DNA of 5,558 bases from Zoogloeaceae bacterium (GTDB taxonomy: Bacteria > Pseudomonadota > Gammaproteobacteria > Burkholderiales > Rhodocyclaceae), in assembly GCA_031281985.1 (NCBI GenBank), contig JAITEO010000054.1, positions 1 through 5,558 on the forward strand, read 5' to 3'. Of the stretch, positions 1 through 5,515 are shown in pieces (the first letter of the stretch is position 1; every line of letters begins with the position of its first letter). The translations under genes were made by a program, and so were the position numbers. Below the pieces are notes generated by a model. It was not told the DNA's origin and did not search any database. It was given only the letters and a program-made list of their open reading frames with translations.

Positions 1-1
1 C

Positions 2-169
2 ATCTACAAATTGGAAAAGACTGAAGAAGACTACGGCAAACGGCTCCGCACTTTGGCGCTTGGGTTTTGTTGCCCATATGCGTTTTGGCGTAGCGCGAAA
101 ATGGCGTTCATGTTTTTCCCGGTCTTCGCTCCTGTGTCCCTTGTTTTTGCGGCATGGGTTCGACGATGA
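2..169 (+). other. Open frame truncated by the left window edge, unknown
   Basis: An open frame enters from the left edge and runs 55 codons to a TGA at 167-169. Its first part translates to a charged, helix-like stretch (IYKLEKTEEDYGKRLRTLAL), which looks more protein-like than random frames. The second part, from about base 108, runs antisense through the 3' end of apbC and looks like chance sequence. It could be the tail of a gene converging on apbC, a remnant that lost its own stop, or noise. I recognise no family and assign no function. The frame has no visible start inside the window. Confidence 0.2.
83..101 (-). terminator. Weak hairpin just downstream of apbC
   Basis: Bases 83-90 (TTTTGGCG) pair with 94-101 (CGCGAAAA) around a 3-nt loop, with one G-G mismatch inside an 8-bp stem. 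The hairpin begins 6 nt past the apbC stop when read on the minus strand. The stem is short and no U-run follows it, so it is at best a weak terminator or an RNA 3'-end stabiliser. Confidence 0.2.
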
Positions 170-1241
170 TATTGGGGAATCTGGCGCGCATATCCTTGGG
201 CAGGGCGGCGATTCTGCCTGCGAGTTGGCGGGCGATGTCGCGGTAGAGGATGGCGGTTGGCGCTTCTGGCGTGTCGGCGGCGATGGGTTTGCCGCTGTCG
301 CCTGCCGCGCGGATGCGCGTGTCCAGTGGCAGCTTGCCCAGGCACTCGACGCCGAATTCCGCGCGCAGCCGTTCGCTGCCGCCTGCGCCAAAAATGGCTT
401 CCTGTTGTCCGCAATGCGGGCAGACATAAAAGCTCATGTTTTCCACCACGCCCAGAATGCGCACGCCCACCTTCGTAAACATGCGCATGCCGCGCCGCAC
501 GTCCAGCAGGGCGACATCCTGCGGCGTCGTCACCATGACCGCGCCGACAACCGGCACCTGCTGCGCCAAAGAAAGCTGCACATCGCCCGTGCCCGGCGGC
601 ATATCCACCAGCAGATAATCCAGATCGTCCCAGCGGGTTTCGTGCAGCAACTGGGAAAGGGCGCGCGTCACCAGCGGACTGCGCCAGATGATCGGCGTGT
701 CTTCTTCCACCAGAAAACCAATGGACATGACCTGCATGCCATAGGCCACGAGTGGACGCATCCAGCCATCCTCCGGCACGGGGCGCTGTCCGCCCAGCCC
801 CAGCATCTGCGGCAGGGACGGTCCATGAATATCCGCGTCCAGCAATCCCACCCGCGCGCCTTCCATCACCAGCGCCAGCGCCAGGTTGACCGCCGTGGCG
901 CTCTTGCCGACGCCGCCCTTGCCGGAAGCGACCGCGAGGATGTTCCTGACCTCCGGCAGACGCTGCGTCGCGCCCGGTTGCGTGGCATGCGCGGCGATTT
1001 TTCCCGTCACGCGGCAATGCACTTCGCGCACCTCCGGCAAGGCGAGCAGGTGCGCGCGGATGCTCGCTTCCCGTTCGGCGCGCAGACCATCGACCGGATA
1101 GCCCACTTCGACCTCCAGCCGGACGACGCCGTCTTCGATGTGGATGCCGCGGCTTGGGACGCTCGAAGCCAGGTTCTTGCCGGTAAGCGGATCCGTCAGG
1201 GATTGCAGTGCCGTCCGTACGGCTTCAGGGGTAAGAGACAT
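108..1241 (-). CDS. apbC: Iron-sulfur cluster carrier ATPase, Mrp/ApbC/NBP35 family
   Basis: A 377-aa cytosolic P-loop ATPase that, by family knowledge, binds a 4Fe-4S cluster at a dimer interface and passes it to apo-proteins. An N-terminal MIP18/DUF59-like domain spans about residues 4-80. The ATPase follows with a deviant Walker A SGKGGVGKS (106-114), the switch I motif DADIHGPS (135-142) and the switch II motif DMPPGTGD (213-220). The cluster-binding CPHC lies at 274-277. The start ATG at 1239-1241 is chosen because MSLTPEAVRTAL begins the MIP18 domain. The frame stays open further upstream, but only across rfaE2 in a different frame. A weak TTGGA lies about 8-12 nt before the ATG. The protein core ends near RARFPNIIVEPM (352-363); the last 14 residues (PQKQGTQERRPGKT) look like a lineage-specific polar tail. 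It is the third gene after yicC and rfaE2, 25 nt behind rfaE2, probably on the same transcript. Also called mrp. Confidence 0.95.
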   Translation of the reverse strand: MSLTPEAVRTALQSLTDPLTGKNLASSVPSRGIHIEDGVVRLEVEVGYPVDGLRAEREASIRAHLLALPEVREVHCRVTGKIAAHATQPGATQRLPEVRNILAVASGKGGVGKSATAVNLALALVMEGARVGLLDADIHGPSLPQMLGLGGQRPVPEDGWMRPLVAYGMQVMSIGFLVEEDTPIIWRSPLVTRALSQLLHETRWDDLDYLLVDMPPGTGDVQLSLAQQVPVVGAVMVTTPQDVALLDVRRGMRMFTKVGVRILGVVENMSFYVCPHCGQQEAIFGAGGSERLRAEFGVECLGKLPLDTRIRAAGDSGKPIAADTPEAPTAILYRDIARQLAGRIAALPKDMRARFPNIIVEPMPQKQGTQERRPGKT

Positions 1242-1266
1242 GAGCGAAATCCAAAAAATATCCAGG

Positions 1267-1761
1267 TCATTGGGCGCGTATCTTTTCCAGCAGGGCGGTG
1301 GTGGAATTGGGATGCAGGAAGGGAATGGCATGCACCTGCCCGCCCCAGTCCAGCACTTCCTTCGCGCCGACGATGCGCGCCACCGGCCAGTCGCCGCCCT
1401 TGACCAGAATCTCCGGACGGCAGGCGAGTATGGGGAGGAGCGGTGTATCTTCCTCGAACCAACTGACCAGGCTGACGCATTCCAGTGCCGCCAACACCGC
1501 CATGCGATCCGCCAGCGGGTTGATGGGACGATCCGCTCCCTTGCCCTGGCGTCGCACCGAAGCGTCCGAATTGACCAGCACCAGCAGCGAAGCGCCCAGC
1601 GCCCGCGCCTGTGCCAGATAGCTGACATGCCCCCGGTGCAGCACGTCAAAACAGCCATTGGTGAATACCCTGGGGCCGGGCAAGGCGGCGGCGCGCTGGG
1701 CAAGCGCCTCCGGCGGGCAGAATTTGTGTTCAAAAACGGGAGGGGGAAACGCAGTCGGCAT
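1267..1761 (-). CDS. rfaE2: D-glycero-beta-D-manno-heptose 1-phosphate adenylyltransferase
   Basis: A 164-aa cytidylyltransferase-like nucleotidyltransferase. By family knowledge it transfers AMP from ATP to heptose 1-phosphate, giving the ADP-heptose precursor used for the LPS inner core. The signature TNGCFDVLHRGHVSYL spans residues 34-49, with the nucleotide-binding HxGH at 42-45. Further family blocks are VNSDASVRR (about 88-96), a PINPLADRMAVLAALE stretch, VKGGDW and the C-terminal STTALLEKIR-type end. Only the adenylyltransferase half of the bifunctional enterobacterial HldE is present, as in organisms with split HldA and HldC/RfaE2. The kinase and phosphatase partners of the pathway are not in this window. 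The ATG lies 3 nt after the yicC stop, with GGA overlapping the yicC end as a likely ribosome binding site, so translation is probably coupled to yicC. The alternative symbol is hldC. Confidence 0.94.
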   Translation of the reverse strand: MPTAFPPPVFEHKFCPPEALAQRAAALPGPRVFTNGCFDVLHRGHVSYLAQARALGASLLVLVNSDASVRRQGKGADRPINPLADRMAVLAALECVSLVSWFEEDTPLLPILACRPEILVKGGDWPVARIVGAKEVLDWGGQVHAIPFLHPNSTTALLEKIRAQ

Positions 1762-1764
1762 GGC

Positions 1765-2640
1765 TCATTCCAGGTTTTGCGCCTGTTCGCGCATCTGCTC
1801 GATCAGGAGCTTGAGTTCCATCACGCCCTGGGCGATTTCGGCGAGAACGGATTTGGCGCCGAGGGTATTGGCCTCGCGGTTCAATTCCTGCATCAGAAAG
1901 TCCAGGCGTTTGCCGACCGCGCCGCCCGCGGTGAAAATGCGCTCCAGTTCCTCCAGGTGCGCGGCAAGGCGGGAGAGTTCCTCATCCACGTCGATGCGCG
2001 CGGCAAAAAGCGCGACTTCCTGCAGGATGCGGCTCTCGTCGATGCTGACGCCGCTGGCGCTTACGGCATTGCTCAGGCGCTGGCGCAGCTTTTCGCGCAG
2101 GGTATCCTGCGCGGCGGGCACCAAGGGGGTGATGCGCGCCAGGATGACGCGCATCTGCCGCCCGCGCTCCAGGATGAGCGCGGCGAGTTTTTCGCCTTCG
2201 CGGGCGCGCGCGGCAACGAATTCCTCCAGCGTCGCCGCCAGCAATTCCTGGAAGACGGGGGTGAGCGCCTCGAACGCCACGCTTTCTTCCGCCAAAAGCC
2301 CCGGCCAGCGCAGCACGTCGCCCAGCGAAAGCGTGCCGACTTCGGGCAGATGCGCGCGCACCAGATCGCCGACGCGCCTGATTTTCTCCAGCAGCGCCCG
2401 ATCCACTTCCATCGCGTCCGCCTTTTTCTCCAAGGTGAAATACAGACGGCATTCCACCTTGCCACGTTTTACACGCGAACTGATTTGTTCGCGTATGCTG
2501 GTTTCCGCCATGCGCAGTTCGTCGGCCAGACGAAAATGCAGGTCCAGGAAACGGGAATTGACGCCTTTCAGTTCCATATGCAGTTGCCCGCCGGTAAAGC
2601 GGCGGCTCTGGGCGGCGTAGCCGGTCATGCTGCTGATCAT
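1765..2640 (-). CDS. yicC: YicC/YloC family endoribonuclease
   Basis: A 291-aa full-length YicC-family protein. Family members are endoribonucleases implicated in RNA turnover; E. coli YicC has been linked to degradation of the small RNA RyhB. The N-terminal YicC domain begins with the hallmark MTGYA (residues 5-9), followed by a KGVNSRFLDLHFRL block (25-38) and SSRVKRGKVECRL (54-66). The C-terminal DUF1732 region carries DESRILQEVALFAARIDVDEEL (about 201-221), HLEELERIF (228-236), GKRLDFLMQELNREANTLGAKS (about 243-264) and the terminal IEQMREQAQNLE (280-291). These are diagnostic. The middle is helical and charged. The start at 2638-2640 is supported by an AGGA (minus strand, 2651-2654) 10 nt upstream; the internal Met5 would have poor spacing. 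It is the first gene of the minus-strand cluster and diverges from the kinase gene. Confidence 0.95.
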   Translation of the reverse strand: MISSMTGYAAQSRRFTGGQLHMELKGVNSRFLDLHFRLADELRMAETSIREQISSRVKRGKVECRLYFTLEKKADAMEVDRALLEKIRRVGDLVRAHLPEVGTLSLGDVLRWPGLLAEESVAFEALTPVFQELLAATLEEFVAARAREGEKLAALILERGRQMRVILARITPLVPAAQDTLREKLRQRLSNAVSASGVSIDESRILQEVALFAARIDVDEELSRLAAHLEELERIFTAGGAVGKRLDFLMQELNREANTLGAKSVLAEIAQGVMELKLLIEQMREQAQNLE

Positions 2641-2650
2641 GAGTAAACCA

Positions 2651-2654
2651 TCCT
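2651..2654 (-). promoter_or_regulatory. Shine-Dalgarno of yicC
   Basis: AGGA on the minus strand lies 10 nt upstream of the yicC ATG. It supports the MISSMTGYA start over the internal methionine at residue 5. Confidence 0.5.
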
Positions 2655-2711
2655 GAAAACAAGAAAACGCGACGGAAAATTCTCCATCGAACGAACCCCG
2701 ATGTCCGTCGT

Positions 2712-2741
2712 ACTTTACAGGGGAAGGGGAAGACCGGACAA
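2712..2741 (-). promoter_or_regulatory. Candidate sigma-70 promoter for yicC
   Basis: On the minus strand, TTGTCC (2736-2741) and TAAAGT (2712-2717) are separated by 18 nt; each matches 4 of 6 consensus bases. Transcription would start about 65 nt before the yicC ATG. The match is weak, and the element overlaps the candidate promoter on the other strand. Confidence 0.2.
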
Positions 2742-2742
2742 T
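2714..2742 (+). promoter_or_regulatory. Candidate sigma-70 promoter for the kinase-phosphatase-rph cluster
   Basis: TTTACA (2714-2719; 5 of 6 consensus) and GACAAT (2737-2742; 4 of 6 consensus) are 17 nt apart, with a purine-rich GGGGAAGGGGAAGA-type spacer between them. A transcript would begin near 2749, about 33 nt before the preferred kinase ATG at 2782 and downstream of the alternative ATG at 2701. This is pattern matching only. Confidence 0.35.
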
Positions 2743-2781
2743 AGCGGGAAAAGCGCAATCATACCTGCCATCTCGACATCA

Positions 2782-3720
2782 ATGGGGCAACAAGTCAACG
2801 CCGCCTTACCCGGCGGTTTCCAAATCGAGGAGTACACCATCGACCGCCAGCTTTCCCTGGGCGGTTTTTCCATTGTCTATCTGGCGCATGACCGGACGGG
2901 ACAGGAAGTGGCGATCAAGGAATACTTGCCCAACAGCCTGGCGCTGCGTAGCGCCGGGGAAGCGAAACCTGTCATCCAGACGGAACACCAGGGCGCTTTC
3001 CGCTACGGCATGAAATGTTTTTTCGAGGAAGGCAAGGCGCTCGCCAGCCTTTCGCATCCCAACGTGGTGCGCGTCATCAATTTCTTCCGCGCCAACGACA
3101 CCGTGTACATGGTGATGAAATATGAACAGGGACGCACCCTGCAAGAGTTCATCCACAAGCATCTGGGACATATTTCCGAACGCTTCATCCGCGGGATGTT
3201 CGTGCGCCTGCTGAATGGATTGCGGGTGGTACACAGCAGCAAGCTCCTGCATCTCGACATCAAGCCTTCCAACATCTATCTGCGGGTGGACAATACGCCG
3301 GTGCTGCTGGATTTCGGCGCGGCAAGGCAAACGCTGTCTTCCGATACCTCCATGCTGAAACCCATGTACACGCCCGGATTCGCCTCGCCCGAACATTATG
3401 GCGATCGCAAGAACCTGGGGCCGTGGAGCGACATCTACGGCATCGGCGCCACCATGTACGCCTGTCTGTCGGGCGTGACGCCGCAGGCGGCGGACGCGCG
3501 CATGAAGCGGGATCAACTGATCCCGGCCATGGCACGCTGGGAAGGTCAGCTTTCGGATCACCTGCTGGAAACCATAGACTGGTGCCTGAACCTCAACCAC
3601 CTGTACCGTCCGCAAAGCGCCTTCGCCCTGCAAAGGGCCTTGCTGGAAAACAGCAAGGCGCCCATCAAACCCGCGCGTCCCGCTTCCTGGTTTGCGCGTC
3701 TTTTCGCCAGGAAATCATGA
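2782..3720 (+). CDS. Soluble Ser/Thr protein kinase (Hanks type)
   Basis: A 312-aa eukaryotic-like kinase that phosphorylates Ser/Thr in target proteins; its targets are unknown. Numbering from the 2782 ATG: nucleotide loop LSLGGFSIVY (24-33), ATP-binding Lys46 in VAIKEY, likely helix-C Glu82/83, catalytic loop HLDIKPSN (157-164; Asp159, Lys161, Asn164), metal-binding DFG (177-179), the P+1/APE-like SPE (202-204), WSDIYGIG (215-222) and the subdomain XI Arg276. All core catalytic residues are present, so it should be active. HLD replaces HRD, making it a non-RD kinase. There is no transmembrane segment, PASTA or other sensor domain. The C-terminus ends in a short basic/aromatic stretch, [10 protein letters not shown]. 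An in-frame ATG at 2701 would add 27 residues unlike the family and lies upstream of the best promoter candidate, so 2782 is preferred, although no good Shine-Dalgarno precedes either. The stop overlaps the start of the PP2C gene. Confidence 0.92.
   Translation: MGQQVNAALPGGFQIEEYTIDRQLSLGGFSIVYLAHDRTGQEVAIKEYLPNSLALRSAGEAKPVIQTEHQGAFRYGMKCFFEEGKALASLSHPNVVRVINFFRANDTVYMVMKYEQGRTLQEFIHKHLGHISERFIRGMFVRLLNGLRVVHSSKLLHLDIKPSNIYLRVDNTPVLLDFGAARQTLSSDTSMLKPMYTPGFASPEHYGDRKNLGPWSDIYGIGATMYACLSGVTPQAADARMKRDQLIPAMARWEGQLSDHLLETIDWCLNLNHLYRPQSAFALQRALLENSKAPIKPARPASWFARLFARKS
3709..3713 (+). promoter_or_regulatory. Shine-Dalgarno of the PP2C gene inside the kinase 3' end
   Basis: AGGAA lies 3 nt before the ATG at 3717, within the last kinase codons. 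Together with the ATGA stop/start overlap (3717-3720) it indicates translational coupling of kinase and phosphatase. Confidence 0.6.
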
Positions 3721-4634
3721 GATTCACCATTTACCAGGAAAGCCGGCGCGGCGGGCGCAAGAACAATGAAGATCGCATGGCCTACAGCTATTCGCGCGAC
3801 GCGCTCCTGCTGGTCATCGCCGACGGCATGGGCGGACACTATTACGGCGAGGTCGCCGCGCAAATCGCCGTGCAGACCATGGCCAACGCCTTCCAGCAGG
3901 AAGCCCAGACCACGCTGGAAGACCCGTTCTGGTTCCTGCAAAAACACATCGGCAACGCGCACTACGCCATTTCCGCCTATTCGGAAACGCACCGGCTCAA
4001 GGATTCGCCGCGCACCACCATCGTCGCCTGCGTGATTCAAAACAGCATCGCCTACTGGGTGCACGCGGGCGATTCCCGGCTTTACCTGATTCGCCAGGGG
4101 CGCGTCCTCAGCCAGACCCGCGATCATTCCCAGGTGCAGATGCTGGTCGATGAGGGCGTGATTTCCAGGGAACAGGCGGAAACGCACCCGGAGCGCAACA
4201 AGGTCTACAGTTGCCTGGGCGGAACGCATCCGCCGGAAGTGGAATGTTCGCGCAAGACGCCGCTCCATTCCGGCGATCTGCTGGTGCTGTGCACCGATGG
4301 CCTCTGGGGCGTCATGCCCGGCGACATCCTGGCGCAATCCCTGCAACACCCCGATCTGGCGCAGTCCGCCACGCAGATCATGGATCGAGCCGAAGCGTGG
4401 GGCGGCGCGCAGGGCGACAATCTTTCCCTGATCGCCGTGCGCTGGGAAGAAAACTACCAGGAACGCTCGCAAACCACCATTTCCACCCTGAGCATGGGAC
4501 CAAGCGAATTCACCACCCGCATGGAAGAGTTCGGGCGCAATCCCAATTACAAATCCAATCTCTCCGACGCCGAAATCGAACGCGCCATCGAAGAAATCCG
4601 CGCCGCCATCGACAAGGTCAGTTTCAAGAAATAA
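3717..4634 (+). CDS. PP2C-family Ser/Thr protein phosphatase with C-terminal tail
   Basis: A 305-aa metal-dependent phosphatase that removes phosphate from Ser/Thr residues; it presumably opposes the neighbouring kinase. The motifs of bacterial Stp/PppA-type PP2Cs appear in order: NNEDR (16-20), ADGMGGH (35-41, with metal-binding Asp36 and Gly37), [11 protein letters not shown] (97-107), HAGDSRLY (116-123), TRDHS (134-138), VYSCLGG (163-169), CTDGLWG (192-198, metal-binding Asp194) and [11 protein letters not shown] (233-243, metal-binding Asp234). The catalytic domain ends near residue 245. The remaining 60 residues form a Ser/Thr-rich linker (about 250-267) and a final charged helix from [16 protein letters not shown] to the C-terminus. 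No signal peptide or membrane segment is visible. The ATG overlaps the kinase TGA by two bases, and the stop overlaps the rph ribosome binding site. The catalytic residues are intact; the physiological substrate is unknown. Confidence 0.94.
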   Translation: MRFTIYQESRRGGRKNNEDRMAYSYSRDALLLVIADGMGGHYYGEVAAQIAVQTMANAFQQEAQTTLEDPFWFLQKHIGNAHYAISAYSETHRLKDSPRTTIVACVIQNSIAYWVHAGDSRLYLIRQGRVLSQTRDHSQVQMLVDEGVISREQAETHPERNKVYSCLGGTHPPEVECSRKTPLHSGDLLVLCTDGLWGVMPGDILAQSLQHPDLAQSATQIMDRAEAWGGAQGDNLSLIAVRWEENYQERSQTTISTLSMGPSEFTTRMEEFGRNPNYKSNLSDAEIERAIEEIRAAIDKVSFKK

Positions 4635-4639
4635 GGAAG
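4633..4639 (+). promoter_or_regulatory. Shine-Dalgarno of rph
   Basis: AAGGAAG begins within the TAA stop of the phosphatase gene and lies 5 nt before the rph ATG. It is a strong site that fixes the rph start and suggests that translation passes from the phosphatase gene to rph. Confidence 0.7.
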
Positions 4640-4644
4640 CCCTC

Positions 4645-5361
4645 ATGCGCCCCAGCAAACGCGCCGCCGACGAATTGCGCCCCGTCACCTTCATCCGCCA
4701 CTACGCCGCCCACGCCGAAGGTTCGGCGCTCGTCGAGATGGGCAATACCCGCGTGCTGTGCGCCGCCAGCGTCGAAGAAGGCGTGCCCGCCTTCTTGCGC
4801 GGCAAGGGACAAGGCTGGGTGACCGCGGAATACGGCATGTTGCCGCGCGCCACGCACAGCCGCTCGCCGCGCGAGGCCGTCAAGGGCAAGCAGAGTGGGC
4901 GCACCCAGGAAATCCAGCGCCTGATAGGCCGCTCCCTGCGCGCCGCCATCGACCTTGCGCAATTGGGCGAACGCCAGATCACGCTGGATTGCGACGTGCT
5001 CCAGGCCGATGGCGGCACACGCTGCGCCGCCATCACCGCCGCCTGGATTGCGCTGCATGACGCCTGCGCGCAACTGCTCGCCAGGGGAGAAATCACCGCA
5101 CAACCGCTCCTCGATCATGTCGCCGCCGTCTCCGTCGGCATGGTCGCCGGCAACCCCGTGCTGGACCTGGATTACGCGGAAGATTCCGCCTGCGACACCG
5201 ACATGAACGTCGTCATGACCGGAAGCGGCGGCATCATCGAAATCCAGGGCACGGCAGAAGGCGCGCCCTTTACCCGCAACCAATTCGACACCTTGTTCGA
5301 CCTCGCCCAGGGCGGCATCCGCCAACTGGTCGCCCTGCAAAAAGACAGCGTCAAAAAGTAA
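4645..5361 (+). CDS. rph: Ribonuclease PH
   Basis: A 238-aa full-length RNase PH, a phosphate-dependent 3'-to-5' exoribonuclease that trims tRNA precursors to their mature 3' end and acts on other structured RNAs; family members are hexameric. The N-terminal [14 protein letters not shown] and the block [20 protein letters not shown] (52-71) are diagnostic. [16 protein letters not shown] (85-100) carries the phosphate-binding Arg86. [20 protein letters not shown] (114-133) includes Arg126. [21 protein letters not shown] (175-195) supplies the acidic active-site residues. [18 protein letters not shown] (197-214) follows. The last residues, DSVKK plus the stop, lie inside the first copy of a 23-bp direct repeat. 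It is last in the plus-strand cluster and is followed by a strong terminator rather than the rdgB gene often found after rph. Confidence 0.96.
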   Translation: MRPSKRAADELRPVTFIRHYAAHAEGSALVEMGNTRVLCAASVEEGVPAFLRGKGQGWVTAEYGMLPRATHSRSPREAVKGKQSGRTQEIQRLIGRSLRAAIDLAQLGERQITLDCDVLQADGGTRCAAITAAWIALHDACAQLLARGEITAQPLLDHVAAVSVGMVAGNPVLDLDYAEDSACDTDMNVVMTGSGGIIEIQGTAEGAPFTRNQFDTLFDLAQGGIRQLVALQKDSVKK

Positions 5362-5400
5362 AAACCTACATATTGGAAGCGTCAAAAAGTACAAACCTAC
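5347..5400 (+). repeat. Two-copy 23-bp direct repeat overlapping the rph stop
   Basis: Copy one is 5347-5369 and copy two is 5378-5400. They match at 22 of 23 positions (A in copy one, C in copy two at repeat position 15) with an 8-nt spacer, a 31-nt period. Copy one contains the last four rph codons (Ser-Val-Lys-Lys) and the TAA; in copy two the change turns TAA into TAC. It looks like a tandem duplication of the gene end or a pair of insertion-type repeat units. Confidence 0.85.
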
Positions 5401-5406
5401 TTTTTG
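5383..5406 (+). other. AT-rich hairpin in the second repeat copy
   Basis: CAAAAAGTA (5383-5391) pairs perfectly over 9 bp with TACTTTTTG (5398-5406) around the 6-nt loop CAAACC. The left arm lies in repeat copy two and the right arm runs just past it. The left arm also occurs in copy one (5352-5360), so either copy could supply it. Confidence 0.5.
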
Positions 5407-5420
5407 CCGGGTCAGTCAGC

Positions 5421-5451
5421 AAAAAAGGGCAGGCGAAGCCTGCCCTTTTTT
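5421..5451 (+). terminator. Strong intrinsic terminator after rph, probably bidirectional
   Basis: AAAAAAGGGCAGGC (5421-5434) pairs perfectly with GCCTGCCCTTTTTT (5438-5451) around the loop GAA. This is an 8-bp GC-rich stem flanked by an A-run and a T-run of six. It ends the kinase-PP2C-rph transcript and, being symmetric, could also stop minus-strand transcription entering from the right. Confidence 0.93.
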
Positions 5452-5496
5452 GGGTAAAGGCAAGGAAAAACCAGCGCGGTCTGCACGGTTTTGTAG

Positions 5497-5515
5497 GGGC
5501 GCGCTGCGCGCGCCC
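5497..5515. repeat. GC-rich palindrome, REP-like
   Basis: GGGCGCGC (5497-5504) pairs with GCGCGCCC (5508-5515) around the loop TGC, preceded by TTTTGTAG. Short dispersed palindromes that begin GTAGGGGCG are common between genes in several bacterial groups, so this may be one of them. The rest of 5452-5558 shows no coding signal that I can support. Confidence 0.4.

Noticed and set aside
60..1403. Long plus-strand open frame antisense to apbC and rfaE2
   Set aside because: It is rich in Arg, His, Ala and Gln, has no family motif, and is a shadow of the high-GC genes on the minus strand, which carry clear motifs.
1242..1733. Longer apbC starting far upstream in the same frame
   Set aside because: The added part reads rfaE2 in the wrong frame (Arg/Trp/Pro-rich), while a MIP18 domain start is found at 1241.
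1138..2646. 502-codon plus-strand open frame antisense to rfaE2 and yicC
   Set aside because: The opposite strand encodes two intact, recognised proteins. The antisense product has no motif and the composition of a mirror frame.
2701..2781. Kinase start at the ATG at 2701
   Set aside because: No ribosome binding site precedes it, the best promoter candidate lies downstream, and the extra 27 residues look non-coding. The family fold begins shortly after 2782.
2782..4634. Kinase/PP2C pair as part of a type VI secretion cluster (PpkA/PppA)
   Set aside because: No T6SS genes are nearby and the kinase lacks the transmembrane and periplasmic parts of PpkA; the neighbours are housekeeping genes.
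3558..4694. 378-codon minus-strand open frame antisense to the PP2C gene
   Set aside because: The plus strand carries every PP2C motif in order, and the antisense frame has no independent support.
5347..5400. CRISPR array
   Set aside because: There are only two repeat units with an 8-nt spacer, and the first unit is part of the rph coding sequence; CRISPR spacers are about 30 nt or longer.
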